From Anaerovirgula multivorans (GTDB lineage: Bacteria > Bacillota > Clostridia > Peptostreptococcales > Natronincolaceae), in NCBI RefSeq assembly GCF_900188145.1, contig NZ_FZOJ01000015.1:1-64000 (forward strand): a stretch of 64,000 nucleotides of DNA, read 5' to 3'. Under the pieces are notes generated by a model, which worked only from the letters and a program-made list of their open reading frames with translations, searched no databases and was not told the origin of the DNA. Positions 36,245 through 45,396 of the stretch are shown here, piece by piece. The position numbers and the translations under genes are program-made. Numbering within the stretch: position 1 is the first letter of the stretch; every line of letters starts with the position of its first letter.

Positions 36245-37660
36245 CTAAAGTTTCTTAGAGAATACTGCCAGTACAGCAATCATCAGAAGTCCAAAGATCA
36301 TTAAGCCTGTTTGTTCGATGGATCTAATTCCTGCAATAGCAACGATGGCAACTGCCACAGGGATAACATATTTTATTAAGAAATACCATCCTTCAAACAA
36401 TCCAAATTTTATAGTTCCACCATTTGTAAGCTCTTGTCTAAGCTCTTCCTTATCAAGGAACCATCCAACAAAGACTGCAAGTAATAATCCACCGATGGCT
36501 AAGAAGATCTTGTCAGTCAGGATGTCAAAGAAGTCAAAGAATCCAACTCCCAATACTGTAACACCTGACATTACACCCATAGAAAGGGAGGATAGAACAC
36601 ACAATACAGACATAGCACCAGCTGTAGAATAAACCGCTTTCTTTCTTTCCATTCCTCTTTCATCAATAAAGTAGGAAACTGCAACCTCCATCAAGGATAC
36701 AGAAGAGGTAAGGGCTGCAACCGTTAAGGCTACAAAGAAGATAACAGATAATAACGTGCCAATACCACCCATTGCAGCAAAGACAGATGGAATAACAACG
36801 AAAACAAGACCAGGACCAACTGCTGGTTCCATGCCAAAGGCAAATATTGCTGGGAACATAGCGACACCTGCTAACAAAGCAACACCAAGGTCCATGCCAG
36901 TTACAAGTGCAGCATTATTTGCAAGATTCTCTTGCTTGTTTAGGTAGCTTCCGTAGGTAATCATACAGCCCATACCAAGACTAAGTGAGAAGAAAGCTTG
37001 ACCTAATGCGGCTAAGAAGGTTTGACCTGTTACCACTGAGAAGTCAGGCTTAAACATGTAAACAAGTCCTGCTGCTGCCCCTGGAAGGGTAAGACTTCTA
37101 ACGGCAATCAATATTAAAAGACCAAATAATACAGGCATTAATACTTTACCTGCTTTTTCGATACCCCCTGCAATACCCTTAGCAACTATAACAACATTTA
37201 AAATCATGAAAACAAGCATCCATACTAGTGGTTGAGTAGAGCCGCTAATAAAGGCACCAAAGGCACCGCCTATTGCTTCAGGATCCGCTAACAACCCAGT
37301 AACGGATTTTACTACATAGGCAGCAGACCAACCACCAACTACTGGATAGAAGCCCATGATGAAGAATGCACTTAAGACTCCTATTACCCCTGCAAAAGTC
37401 CACCTTTTATCATGGTTTTTGAAAGCGCCAACAGCTGCACGACTTGATTTTCTACCTACAGCAAATTCGGCAGTCATAACACTAACTCCAATAAATACAA
37501 CAAAAGCTAAATAAATAAGAAGAAATGCGGCCCCACCATTTTCACCAAGTAGGTATGGGAATCTCCAGATGTTACCAAGACCAACGGCTGAACCAGCTGC
37601 TGCCATGATAAAACCAATTCTGGACCCCCAATTCTCTCTTTTTACTGTGGTTTTTTCCAT
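36245..37660 (-). CDS. sodium-dependent transporter, NSS family
   Basis: 471 residues from ATG 37660 (AAGGAGG upstream; the frame extends 24 codons further but without a ribosome site). Begins ..ENWGSRIGFIMAAAGSAVGLGNIWRFPYL, the Na+/substrate site of neurotransmitter:sodium symporters, with 11-12 membrane helices. Bacterial members import amino acids. It is divergent from kal-kce-fsa, so an amino acid used in that pathway is a possible substrate; this is only inference. Confidence 0.9.
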   Translation of the reverse strand: MEKTTVKRENWGSRIGFIMAAAGSAVGLGNIWRFPYLLGENGGAAFLLIYLAFVVFIGVSVMTAEFAVGRKSSRAAVGAFKNHDKRWTFAGVIGVLSAFFIMGFYPVVGGWSAAYVVKSVTGLLADPEAIGGAFGAFISGSTQPLVWMLVFMILNVVIVAKGIAGGIEKAGKVLMPVLFGLLILIAVRSLTLPGAAAGLVYMFKPDFSVVTGQTFLAALGQAFFSLSLGMGCMITYGSYLNKQENLANNAALVTGMDLGVALLAGVAMFPAIFAFGMEPAVGPGLVFVVIPSVFAAMGGIGTLLSVIFFVALTVAALTSSVSLMEVAVSYFIDERGMERKKAVYSTAGAMSVLCVLSSLSMGVMSGVTVLGVGFFDFFDILTDKIFLAIGGLLLAVFVGWFLDKEELRQELTNGGTIKFGLFEGWYFLIKYVIPVAVAIVAIAGIRSIEQTGLMIFGLLMIAVLAVFSKKL

Positions 37661-37751
37661 TAAATAACTCCCTCCTTTAAATATTAATTTTTTAGAATAC
37701 ATATAGGTATTATTGCAGTAAGTTTCTGACAATTTAGAAACTTACTTAATG

Positions 37752-37780
37752 ATGTTACCACATTCACAAAACCATGTCAA
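37752..37780 (-). promoter_or_regulatory. NSS transporter promoter
   Basis: On the minus strand TTGACA (37780-37775), 17 bp, TAACAT (37757-37752). Confidence 0.6.
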
Positions 37781-37790
37781 TAATGCAGTG

Positions 37791-37829
37791 TTTACAATAT
37801 TTGCATAACTTTTACAATATTTGCATAAC
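37791..37829. repeat. two tandem 20-bp repeats upstream of NSS promoter
   Basis: TTTACAATATTTGCATAAC occurs at 37791-37809 and 37811-37829, identical, 20-bp period. They end 10 bp upstream of the -35 box (minus strand), a typical place for an activator. Period equals about two helix turns. Confidence 0.65.
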
Positions 37830-38013
37830 GTTTTCATACTATTTGTAACTGTCTAGAGGTAAATTGTATAAGAGGAGTTGTTAATCAAGAAAGTAAAAGA
37901 TAAATAAATGCATCTTACTATAATATAGCTATAAAAAATATATCACAATCTAGAGCAAAAGTCAAAATAATTAAAAAATTCACATTTATATTTTGTAGAG
38001 TTATTTCAAAAAA

Positions 38014-38049
38014 ATGTAAGCATCAATAATTATGTAAGTATCAATAATT
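38014..38049. repeat. two tandem 18-bp repeats upstream of kal
   Basis: ATGTAAGCATCAATAATT (38014-38031) and ATGTAAGTATCAATAATT (38032-38049), one mismatch. They lie 130 bp before kal, in the divergent intergenic region shared with the NSS gene. Possibly a regulator site. Confidence 0.5.
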
Positions 38050-38179
38050 CTCTATCCATTAAGCCCCGTTTCATTTTGGCAAGAGAATATGGAGAATTAA
38101 AAGCATATATGATATTATAAAGATAATTGGTTAAAGAGTATCCTCAATCTTAACCTAAATATTGAAGGAGGAATGAATA

Positions 38180-38563
38180 ATGAAGGTTATGATTCGCATA
38201 AGAATGAGTATGCATGATGCCCATTACGGAGGGAATCTAGTGGATGGAGCAAAAATGCTTCAACTGTTTGGCGATGTAGCTACAGAGTTATTAATCCGCC
38301 ATGACGGTGACGAAGGCTTGTTTGCAGGTTATGAAAAGGTAGAATTTACTGCCCCAGTTTTTGCTGGAGATTATATTGAAGCGGTGGGAGAAATCGTTAA
38401 GGTTGGTAACAGCTCCAGGAGAATGGAGTTTGAAGCCAGAAAAGTGATTGTTCCCCGTCCTGATATCAATGATTCTGCCTGTGATGTTTTAGAGGAGCCA
38501 GTTGTAGTATGTAGAGCAGTAGGTACTTGTGTAGTACCAAAGGGGAAGCAAAGAAATAAGTAG
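38180..38563 (+). CDS. kal: 3-aminobutyryl-CoA ammonia-lyase
   Basis: 127 residues, hotdog fold. [14 protein letters not shown]-like start, [38 protein letters not shown] split over residues 19-56, then [12 protein letters not shown]. It removes ammonia from 3-aminobutyryl-CoA to give crotonyl-CoA in lysine fermentation. Directly followed by kce, its usual partner. The aminomutases and kdd of the pathway are not in the window. AGGAGG precedes the ATG. Confidence 0.88.
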   Translation: MKVMIRIRMSMHDAHYGGNLVDGAKMLQLFGDVATELLIRHDGDEGLFAGYEKVEFTAPVFAGDYIEAVGEIVKVGNSSRRMEFEARKVIVPRPDINDSACDVLEEPVVVCRAVGTCVVPKGKQRNK

Positions 38564-38573
38564 GAGGTTTATT

Positions 38574-39392
38574 ATGGAGAAGTTAATTATTACTGCCGCA
38601 CTAACGGGAGCCGAGGTCACAAGAGAAACTCAGCCCAATTTGCCTATCACTCCGGATGAGATTGCAGAAGCCGCTTATCAATGCTATTTAGCTGGAGCTT
38701 CTATTGTACATATCCATGCGAGGGACCAGGAGGGAAATCCTACCCAATCCTATGAAGTATATAAGGAAATCAAGGAAAAGATAGAAGCAAAATGTAATAT
38801 TATTTTCCAGCCCTCGACAGGAGGAGCTGTTTGGCACGGTCCCGAAGAAAGACTACAACCAGTAGAATTAAAGCCGGAAATGGCTACCCTTAGCTGTGGT
38901 ACCTGCAACTTTGGTTCGGATGTTTTCATGAACAGCGAGGAATATATGGAAAAGTTTGCTTCTAGGATGAAGGAATTAGGGGTTAAGCCAGAAATGGAGA
39001 TTTTCGAAAGAGGCATGATTGAAAATGCCAAAAAATTGGTGAAAAAAGGATTAGCGGAGGCACCTTTACATTTTGACTTTGTTTTAGGGGTTCCCGGAGC
39101 TTGTCCTGCTACACCTGAGGATCTATTACATATGGTAAATGCTGTACCGGAGGCCTCCACGTGGACGGTAGCTGGCATTGGCAGACATGAATTACCTTTA
39201 GCTACCATGGCTATCCTGCTAGGCGGTCATGTAAGAGTAGGTTTTGAAGACAATGTCTATTATAGCAAAGGACAGTTAGCAAAATCCAATGCAGAACTAG
39301 TTGAAAGAATTGTGAGAATTGCCAAGGAATTGGATCGGGAAATAGCAACTCCTGATGAAACAAGAAAAATATTAGATATAGTGAGGGGATAA
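38574..39392 (+). CDS. kce: 3-keto-5-aminohexanoate cleavage enzyme (BKACE family)
   Basis: 272 residues, TIM barrel. Zinc-binding VHIHARD (His 46, His 48), [32 protein letters not shown], and [15 protein letters not shown] with the Glu ligand. Kce condenses 3-keto-5-aminohexanoate with acetyl-CoA to acetoacetate and 3-aminobutyryl-CoA, feeding Kal. BKACE enzymes vary in substrate, but the kal neighbour supports the lysine role. Confidence 0.9.
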   Translation: MEKLIITAALTGAEVTRETQPNLPITPDEIAEAAYQCYLAGASIVHIHARDQEGNPTQSYEVYKEIKEKIEAKCNIIFQPSTGGAVWHGPEERLQPVELKPEMATLSCGTCNFGSDVFMNSEEYMEKFASRMKELGVKPEMEIFERGMIENAKKLVKKGLAEAPLHFDFVLGVPGACPATPEDLLHMVNAVPEASTWTVAGIGRHELPLATMAILLGGHVRVGFEDNVYYSKGQLAKSNAELVERIVRIAKELDREIATPDETRKILDIVRG

Positions 39393-39393
39393 T

Positions 39394-40038
39394 ATGAAAC
39401 TATTCATTGATACTGCGAATATTGACGAAATAAAAGAGATTGCCAGCTGGGGAATATTAGAGGGCGTTACAACGAATCCATCCTTGATCGCCAAGGAAGG
39501 TAGAGTGTTTAAAGAAGTAATTAAGGAAATCACAGAAATCGTGGATGGACCTATTAGTGCTGAGGTTGTTAGCTTGAAGGCAGAGGAAATGGTCCAAGAA
39601 GCAGAAGAATTAGTGAAAATCCATGAAAATATCGTCATCAAGGTGCCTATGACGGATGAAGGTCTAAAAGCAGTAAAGATATTTTCCTCTAAGGGGATTA
39701 AAACCAATGTTACGTTAGTTTTTTCTTCTAACCAAGCACTGATGGCAGCAAAGGCAGGTGCCACCTTTGTCAGTCCCTTCCTAGGAAGACTAGATGATAT
39801 TGGGCACAGGGGAATTGACTTAGTAAAGGAAATTGTAGAAATCTTCGATTTTTATTCAATTGAAACAGAGGTTATTGCAGCCAGTATTCGCCACAGCATG
39901 CATGTGGTGGAAGCTGCAAAGGTAGGGTCTCATATTGCAACGATACCCTATGGAGTATTTAAGCAAATGCTAAAACACCCCTTAACCGATAGCGGTATTG
40001 AGCGATTCCTAAAGGATTGGGAAAACGCAGTGAAGTAA
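39394..40038 (+). CDS. transaldolase / fructose-6-phosphate aldolase family
   Basis: 214 residues, the short TalC/Fsa type. [10 protein letters not shown] at the start, GVTTNPSL, Schiff-base lysine K83 in [34 protein letters not shown] and [10 protein letters not shown]. Acts in non-oxidative pentose phosphate metabolism; aldolase versus transaldolase cannot be decided here. It begins 1 bp after kce, so it is probably co-transcribed, and is followed by two glpX genes, giving a sugar-phosphate cluster. Confidence 0.9.
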   Translation: MKLFIDTANIDEIKEIASWGILEGVTTNPSLIAKEGRVFKEVIKEITEIVDGPISAEVVSLKAEEMVQEAEELVKIHENIVIKVPMTDEGLKAVKIFSSKGIKTNVTLVFSSNQALMAAKAGATFVSPFLGRLDDIGHRGIDLVKEIVEIFDFYSIETEVIAASIRHSMHVVEAAKVGSHIATIPYGVFKQMLKHPLTDSGIERFLKDWENAVK

Positions 40039-40047
40039 TAGAAGAAT

Positions 40048-40127
40048 AAAGCACCCCTATAAGCTTTTGCAGTAGCGTTGATACATGATATAATGTTACT
40101 AATATCTGAAGAGGATAGGGGTGCTTT
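40048..40127 (+). promoter_or_regulatory. promoter flanked by a 13-bp inverted repeat
   Basis: TTGCAG (40067-40072), 16 bp, TATAAT (40089-40094) lies between AAAGCACCCCTAT (40048-40060) and its exact complement ATAGGGGTGCTTT (40115-40127). A six-codon frame (40129-40149) follows AGGGGTG. A further hairpin (about 40152-40190, AGGACTGT..ACAGTCCT) lies in the leader. Transcript would run toward glpX. Confidence 0.5.
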
Positions 40128-40367
40128 AATGAAAAGCCTATATAAATGATAGGACTGTAACGAAGGTATGTGAAAAGACCCTTTGTGACAGTCCTCTTTG
40201 CTGTGCAAATAATATATAAAAGCATGTGAAATAATAGGGTTGAGAATTTTCAATGATTAGTATATTATATTTATAGAAGAAGTCTAAATAGTATAACACA
40301 ATTCAATAAGTAAAATGAATATTGCTAATTTTTAGCTATGTTTTAACAACAAGGAGGAAGAAAATTA

Positions 40368-41384
40368 ATGGATAGAAGTTTGTCTCTTGAATTAGTACGG
40401 GTAACGGAAACGGCAGCATTGGCCTCTGCAGCTTACATGGGAAGAGGGGACAAGGAGGGGGCAGATCAAGCGGCGGTAGACGGAATGAGAAGCACTTTTG
40501 CTAGTCTTTCTATTAAGGGAACAGTGGTAATTGGTGAAGGCGAGTTGGATGAAGCGCCAATGCTATATATTGGTGAGGAAGTTGGCTGTGGTGAAGGTGA
40601 AGAGGTAGAGGTAGACATTGCAGTAGATCCTTTAGAAGGAACCAACTTGATAGCGAAGGGCCTTCCCAATGCTATTGCAGTAGTTGCCATAGCACCTAAG
40701 GGTTGTTTGTTACATGCTCCTGATACTTATATGCAAAAAATAGCTGTAGGGCCTAAAGCCAAGGGAGCTGTAGATATCAAGGCTCCTGTAAAACAAAATC
40801 TAGAGGCGGTAGCAAAGGCACTAGATAAAAACATAGAAGATGTAACAGTAATCATACAGGATCGACCTCGACACGAAGAAATGATTAAGGAGATTCGAGA
40901 AGCAGGAGCTAGAATTAAACTCTTTAGTGATGGAGATGTTGCAGCGGCTTTAGCTACTGGTTTTGAAGAAACAGGTGTAGACATCATGATGGGAATTGGT
41001 GGAGCACCAGAGGGTGTGATTACAGCGGTTGCTTTAAAATGTTTAGGTGGAGATATGCAGGGCATTCTTCATCCTATGAGTGGAGAAGAGGTTGCAAGAT
41101 GTAGAGAGATGGGGCTTTCAGAAGCGGATGTAAAGAAGGTGCTTTCCTTAGATGAATTAGTGAGCAGTGATGATTGTTTCTTTGCTGCTACTGGCATTAC
41201 CCATGGTGATTTATTAAAAGGAGTAGTTTATTTGGGAAACAATAGGGCTCAAACCCACTCGGTTGTTATGAGGGGAGAAACTGGCACCATTCGATTTGTG
41301 GAGGCAATTCATCGTTTAGATAAAAGTGAAACCATCGTAGATGTACTAAAAAAACATCAAAGCTTTATGTTTAATGATAAGTAG
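40368..41384 (+). CDS. glpX: class II fructose-1,6-bisphosphatase, copy 1
   Basis: 338 residues. Metal site motifs [19 protein letters not shown] and GIGGAPEG, plus [12 protein letters not shown], are complete. Hydrolyses FBP to F6P in gluconeogenesis. AAGGAGG before the ATG. Followed 28 bp later by a second glpX. It has 12-16 more residues at the C-terminus than copy 2. Confidence 0.93.
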   Translation: MDRSLSLELVRVTETAALASAAYMGRGDKEGADQAAVDGMRSTFASLSIKGTVVIGEGELDEAPMLYIGEEVGCGEGEEVEVDIAVDPLEGTNLIAKGLPNAIAVVAIAPKGCLLHAPDTYMQKIAVGPKAKGAVDIKAPVKQNLEAVAKALDKNIEDVTVIIQDRPRHEEMIKEIREAGARIKLFSDGDVAAALATGFEETGVDIMMGIGGAPEGVITAVALKCLGGDMQGILHPMSGEEVARCREMGLSEADVKKVLSLDELVSSDDCFFAATGITHGDLLKGVVYLGNNRAQTHSVVMRGETGTIRFVEAIHRLDKSETIVDVLKKHQSFMFNDK

Positions 41385-41412
41385 TAAATATTAAAAAAGG
41401 TAGGGGATATTC

Positions 41413-42381
41413 GTGGATCGAAACTTAGCTTTGGACTTAGTAAGGGTTACGGAGGCGGCTGCATTAGGTGCTGCAAAGCATATGGGACGAGGCGATAAAA
41501 TCGCTGCCGACCAAGCAGGAGTAGACGGCATGCGAAAAGTGTTTGACAATCTAGAGATTGATGGCATTGTGGTAATCGGTGAAGGAGAAATGGATGAAGC
41601 TCCTATGTTATATATAGGCGAAGTGGTAGGTAGGAAGGGACCTAGAGCTATAAAGGTGGATATAGCTGTTGATCCAGTGGAAGGTACTAACTCTGTAGCA
41701 AAGGGTCTTCCCAATGCCATTGCGGTTGTAGCGATGGCCCCTAGAGGTTGTCTGCTAAATGCGCCTGATATGTACATGGACAAAATCGCTGTAGGACCTA
41801 AGGCGGCTGGCAAGGTGCATATCGATGCTCCTCTCTATGAAAATCTTAAAGCGACGGCAGAGGCTTTGAATAAAAGCATTACAGATCTAACAGTAACAAT
41901 GCTAGATAGACCCCGACATCAGGAAATTATAAAAAAATGTAGGGAAGCTGGTGCAAGGATTAAGCTATTTAAGGATGGAGATGTTGCGGCAGCGTTAGCT
42001 ACCTGTTTTGATTATACCGGTGTAGATATTTTGTTAGGAATAGGCGGTGCCCCTGAAGGAGTGATCGCTGCAGCTGGTCTCAAATGTTTGGGAGGACAGT
42101 TCCAGGGGAGATTGATTCCCTTTGAGGAAGAGGAAAGACAAAGATGTATAAAAATGGGTGTGGATGTCAATAAGATACTATATATGGAGGATCTAGTAAA
42201 AGGAGAAGAGGTTTATTTTACTGCCACTGGTATATCTGATGGAGAACTGCTGAAGGGTGTTACCTATCAGGGAAATAATATGGTAAAAACCCATTCGGTT
42301 GTGATGCGTTCAAAAAGTGGAACCATAAGATTTATAGAGGCTATCCATAAGTTAAATTTGAAGCCCACCTATGCCTACTAA
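41413..42381 (+). CDS. glpX: class II fructose-1,6-bisphosphatase, copy 2
   Basis: 322 residues from a GTG. The same motifs are present ([38 protein letters not shown]), so it should be active. It is clearly a tandem paralogue of the preceding gene, with roughly two thirds of residues alike by eye, indicating an old duplication. One copy may have changed substrate (for example sedoheptulose-1,7-bisphosphate), but nothing in the sequence proves it. Confidence 0.93.
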   Translation: MDRNLALDLVRVTEAAALGAAKHMGRGDKIAADQAGVDGMRKVFDNLEIDGIVVIGEGEMDEAPMLYIGEVVGRKGPRAIKVDIAVDPVEGTNSVAKGLPNAIAVVAMAPRGCLLNAPDMYMDKIAVGPKAAGKVHIDAPLYENLKATAEALNKSITDLTVTMLDRPRHQEIIKKCREAGARIKLFKDGDVAAALATCFDYTGVDILLGIGGAPEGVIAAAGLKCLGGQFQGRLIPFEEEERQRCIKMGVDVNKILYMEDLVKGEEVYFTATGISDGELLKGVTYQGNNMVKTHSVVMRSKSGTIRFIEAIHKLNLKPTYAY

Positions 42382-42421
42382 AAAGAAACATGAGATTCTA
42401 AAGGAATTAGAAATGAAGTAA

Positions 42422-42450
42422 TTGACAGTTATTGCAAAACATGATAGCAT
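42422..42450 (+). promoter_or_regulatory. rho promoter
   Basis: TTGACA (42422-42427), 17 bp, TAGCAT (42445-42450). Confidence 0.6.
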
Positions 42451-42471
42451 AATTTTAAAATGGTATAGTTT

Positions 42472-42503
42472 AGGGACAAATTCATAAAGACAGATTTGTC
42501 CCT
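42472..42503 (+). promoter_or_regulatory. hairpin in rho leader
   Basis: AGGGACAAAT / ATTTGTCCCT perfect 10-bp stem with a 12-nt loop, 26 bp before the start codon. No T-run, so not a normal terminator; could act in rho autoregulation, or be one of the dispersed GGGAC hairpins. Confidence 0.5.
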
Positions 42504-42528
42504 GTAGACGTTATTTGGAGGTGTAGAA

Positions 42529-43893
42529 TTGCAAAGCTCGGAATTACAAGAAATGAAGTTAACGGAGCTTAGGGAAGAAGCAAAAAAACTAGGAATAAAA
42601 AACTGGGTTAAGCTGAAAAAAGCTGAGTTAATAGATTTGATTTTAGAGGTGAAAGAAAAAGAAAGTAATAAAGATGTTGTTACAGATGGAACTACAAAGT
42701 CTTCTGAAATAAAAAGTGGGAACACCAATACAAGAAGTAATGAATTACCTCAACACCTTTCAGATGAAATACCTGAAGGCGAAGAAATGAATATTGCAGA
42801 AGGTGTATTAGAAATCCATCAAGATGGATACGGATTTTTACGAAGGGAAAACTATCTCTCAAGTGATAGTGATATATACATATCGCCATCCCAGATTAGA
42901 AGGTTTAACATGAGGACGGGAGACAAAATCTCCGGTATTACAAGACCCCCTAAGAGTGGCGAGAAGTTTAAAGCTCTTCTATATGTAAAGAATATTAACG
43001 GATTAAATCCAGAATCTGCTATTCGAAGACCAAACTTTGAAGACCTTACCCCTATTTACCCCAAACAGAGAATTAATTTAGAAATTGAAACAAAAGAATT
43101 ATCTACCCGATTGATTGATTTAATTGCGCCTATAGGCAAAGGACAAAGAGGTGTTATTGTTGCGCCTCCAAAGGCAGGGAAGACGATTCTTTTACAAAAA
43201 ATTGCTAACAGTGTAGCAGAAAATTATCCTGATATTGAGATTATCGTCTTATTAATTGATGAACGACCAGAGGAAGTAACAGATATGCAGCGCTCTATTA
43301 AGGGTGAAGTAGTTTATTCAACCTTTGATGAATTGCCAAGTCATCATATTAAAGTGGCGGAGATGGTATTAAATCGTGCACAACGATTGGTGGAGCATGG
43401 TAAAGATGTAATTATATTACTAGATAGTATTACTAGATTGGCTAGGGCATATAACTTAACAATACCGCCAACTGGAAGAACCCTTTCTGGAGGTTTAGAT
43501 CCTGGTGCTTTACACAAGCCTAAAAGATTTTTTGGTGCGGCTAGAAATCTAGAAGAAGGTGGAAGTCTTACCATCATTGCTACTGCTTTGATAGAAACTG
43601 GCAGTAGAATGGATGATGTGATCTTTGAAGAATTTAAAGGAACTGGAAATATGGAACTGCACTTGGATAGGAAGCTATCTGAAAAAAGGATATTCCCGGC
43701 TGTGGATATTAATAAATCCGGTACGAGAAGGGAAGAATTATTGTTAAGTCAGACAGAGCTAGAGGCTATTTGGAGTATCAGAAGAGCCATGAGCAATAAC
43801 CCTATTCAAGAGGTTACGGAAAGAATTGTTAGCAGCCTAATGGAAACCAAGAAAAATAGTGACTTTGTTGAAATGATTAAGAAAAGTATCTAG
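42529..43893 (+). CDS. rho: transcription termination factor Rho
   Basis: 454 residues from a TTG with TTGGAGGTG upstream. N-terminal Rho-N helix bundle ([25 protein letters not shown] over 12-36), a charged linker, cold-shock-like RNA domain ([14 protein letters not shown]), Walker A PPKAGKT, Walker [17 protein letters not shown], and the Q/R-loop region [22 protein letters not shown] over about 325-345. Hexameric RNA helicase. Starts the rho-rpmE-tdk block. Confidence 0.97.
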   Translation: MQSSELQEMKLTELREEAKKLGIKNWVKLKKAELIDLILEVKEKESNKDVVTDGTTKSSEIKSGNTNTRSNELPQHLSDEIPEGEEMNIAEGVLEIHQDGYGFLRRENYLSSDSDIYISPSQIRRFNMRTGDKISGITRPPKSGEKFKALLYVKNINGLNPESAIRRPNFEDLTPIYPKQRINLEIETKELSTRLIDLIAPIGKGQRGVIVAPPKAGKTILLQKIANSVAENYPDIEIIVLLIDERPEEVTDMQRSIKGEVVYSTFDELPSHHIKVAEMVLNRAQRLVEHGKDVIILLDSITRLARAYNLTIPPTGRTLSGGLDPGALHKPKRFFGAARNLEEGGSLTIIATALIETGSRMDDVIFEEFKGTGNMELHLDRKLSEKRIFPAVDINKSGTRREELLLSQTELEAIWSIRRAMSNNPIQEVTERIVSSLMETKKNSDFVEMIKKSI

Positions 43894-43904
43894 TGATTTT
43901 TTTC

Positions 43905-43933
43905 TTGTCACTGCAAAGGTTATATGCTATAAT
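43905..43933 (+). promoter_or_regulatory. rpmE promoter
   Basis: TTGTCA (43905-43910), 17 bp, TATAAT (43928-43933). Confidence 0.75.
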
Positions 43934-44038
43934 GTAGTAGTTAAATTGCTAGAACCTGTCAACTTATTGTTAACTACTTAATAATAACTGGATAACTATC
44001 ATTTTATCATAAGTTTTTTACGGAAAGAGGTGAATACA

Positions 44039-44236
44039 ATGAAGAACGGTATCCATCCAGAATATAATGAAGTTGATGTTTTCTGCGCTTGTGGAAATAC
44101 ATTTAAGACAAAATCAACAAAAAAGGAAATCAGAGTTGAAATTTGTTCAGACTGCCATCCTTTTTACTCTGGAAAACAAAAGAGTATAGAAAAAGGTGGA
44201 CGTGTTGAAAAATTCAAAAAGAAATTCGGCATGTAG
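44039..44236 (+). CDS. rpmE: 50S ribosomal protein L31, zinc form
   Basis: 65 residues from ATG 44039 (AGAGGTG 6 nt upstream; a GTG at 44030 is also in frame). Begins [12 protein letters not shown]; cysteines C16, C18, C36 and C39 form the zinc site of the C+ type L31, so it can act as a zinc store. Normal length. Usual position between rho and tdk. Confidence 0.96.
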   Translation: MKNGIHPEYNEVDVFCACGNTFKTKSTKKEIRVEICSDCHPFYSGKQKSIEKGGRVEKFKKKFGM

Positions 44237-44259
44237 TTTCCTAATAAAAGCAATCAATC

Positions 44260-44296
44260 AAGGTTAGAAGGAACCCTTTCTAACCTTAATTTTTTG
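44260..44296 (+). terminator. terminator of rpmE
   Basis: AAGGTTAGAA/TTCTAACCTT perfect 10-bp stem, then AATTTTTT. Confidence 0.85.
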
Positions 44297-44330
44297 CAAT
44301 TCATTTGATAATAGGTTAGGAGATGAGGTA

Positions 44331-44918
44331 ATGGTTGAAATTGTGGAATGTGCTCAGAGGGGAAGTATTGAAGTGATTGTGGGGCCTATGTACGCCGGCA
44401 AAAGTGAAGAACTTATTCGAAGAGTCAATAGGGCGAAAATTGCTGACTTAAAGGTGCTAGCTTTTAAACCAGCTATAGATAATCGATATTGTGTCGATAA
44501 TATAACCTCTCACAATGGGAAACAGATGGAATGCATAGCAGTGGATGATGCTGAGAAAATATTGGAGTACATAGAAAAAGAAGAATTTGATGTATTGGCA
44601 GTGGATGAAGTGCAATTTCTAGGAGAAAAGATTATGGCGATTTGTCAGCAGGCGGCAGAAAAGGGAAAACGAGTCATTGTATCGGGATTAGATATGGATT
44701 TTCGAGCTGAACCCTTTAGCATTGTACCTAATCTAATGGCGATTGCAGAATATGTAACAAAGCTTACTGCCATTTGCAAGGTTTGTAAAATGCCTGCCAC
44801 CAGAACTCAGAGACTGGTAAATGGAAGACCAGCAAAATATAGCGACCCAGTAATTATGGTAGGGGCTAAAGAAAGCTATGAAGCTAGATGCAGAAAGTGC
44901 CATGAAGTAATAAAATGA
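44331..44918 (+). CDS. tdk: thymidine kinase
   Basis: 195 residues, type II thymidine kinase. P-loop GPMYAGKSEEL, Walker B-like VLAVDEVQF, a C-terminal zinc site with CKVC and CRKC, and the lasso region with TQRLVNGRPAKYSDPVI (about 163-179). Phosphorylates thymidine. Its stop codon overlaps the start of the RNA-like repeat element A. Confidence 0.96.
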   Translation: MVEIVECAQRGSIEVIVGPMYAGKSEELIRRVNRAKIADLKVLAFKPAIDNRYCVDNITSHNGKQMECIAVDDAEKILEYIEKEEFDVLAVDEVQFLGEKIMAICQQAAEKGKRVIVSGLDMDFRAEPFSIVPNLMAIAEYVTKLTAICKVCKMPATRTQRLVNGRPAKYSDPVIMVGAKESYEARCRKCHEVIK

Positions 44919-45154
44919 GACTTAATTCATAAGTAGGCAACCGAAAGTTTGATTTGCAACTTTCGTGTTGATCACTTAGTTTGTTTATCTATAAGTAGGC
45001 AACCGAAAGTTTGATTTGTAACTTTCGTGTTGATCACTTAGTTTGTTTATCTAGAGAGAGGTTTTTTCCCTCTGAATTCTAGTCGAATTTATTTCGAGGA
45101 TGCAGTGCTTAGACTGGCGCTTGACAAAACGGGAGTCTTAGAAATACACCGAAG
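44912..45154 (+). repeat. RNA-like repeat element, copy A
   Basis: Begins AAAATGAGACTTAATT at the tdk stop and ends AATACACCGAAG just before the next gene. Blocks shared with copy B (51839-51954): GAATT-TAGT, TTC..G..GCAGTGCTT, CTTGACAAA and TAG-AATACACCGAAG. In A, AGACT/AGTCT encloses the CTTGACAAA loop, while B encloses the same loop with CTC/GAG and ACTT/AAGT, so the hairpin is kept with other bases. Copy A alone carries the tandem 62-bp insertion at 44929-45052. Confidence 0.6.
44929..45052 (+). repeat. tandem 62-bp hairpin duplication
   Basis: Two adjoining 62-bp units (44929-44990, 44991-45052) differ at one base (C/T in the loop). Each folds as AAGT-AGG-CAAC-CGAAAGTT ... AACTTTCG-T-GTTG-ATC-ACTT: three perfectly paired segments, an AGG/ATC internal loop and an 8-nt end loop. 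Confidence 0.85.
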
Positions 45155-45180
45155 GAGGAAATAGGATAGGGGGGGCTTTT

Positions 45181-45348
45181 ATGTCTAATACCTTGATGAT
45201 TATAGGATTGATTGGCTTAGTATCAGGGGTGATTTCCCCGATTTTTAGAGTGTTGGGTAAAAAGTCAAAACGTTCCAAAGGATGGATGTTGGTTACGGTA
45301 TTATCATTTTTAGTTTTTATTTTAGGTGTTGTATTAGGATTGGAATAA
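45181..45348 (+). CDS. 55-residue membrane protein
   Basis: ATG at 45181 follows AGGGGGGG at 7 nt. Two hydrophobic helices (about 4-25 and 36-54) are joined by a basic loop with KKSKRSKGW, giving a small helical hairpin in the membrane. It lies directly after repeat element A and is closed by its own terminator, so A is its likely leader. Family not recognised. Confidence 0.7.
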   Translation: MSNTLMIIGLIGLVSGVISPIFRVLGKKSKRSKGWMLVTVLSFLVFILGVVLGLE

Positions 45349-45354
45349 TTGTGG

Positions 45355-45396
45355 AGAGGTACACTTCAGTGATATGCTGAAGTGTACCTCTTTTGT
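45355..45396 (+). terminator. terminator of small membrane gene
   Basis: Perfect 15-bp stem AGAGGTACACTTCAG/CTGAAGTGTACCTCT, 7-nt loop, then TTTTGT. Confidence 0.88.

Noticed and set aside
36049-36258. 69-codon open frame
   Set aside because: Lies inside the MITE-like repeat and its flanking hairpins; no ribosome site.
38060-38100. Sigma-54 promoter from TTGGCA near 38076
   Set aside because: No GC-containing -12 element at the required spacing, and the only enhancer-binding-type regulator in the window lacks GAFTGA.
37791-45052. CRISPR array from the tandem repeats at 37791, 38014 and 44929
   Set aside because: Each has only two adjoining units without spacers, and no cas genes are present.
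44912-45154. Glycine riboswitch, because of ACACCGAAGGAG
   Set aside because: The GGAGAG 5' block and the AACTCTCAGG 3' block of glycine aptamers are missing, and copy B lacks the GGAG after CCGAAG.
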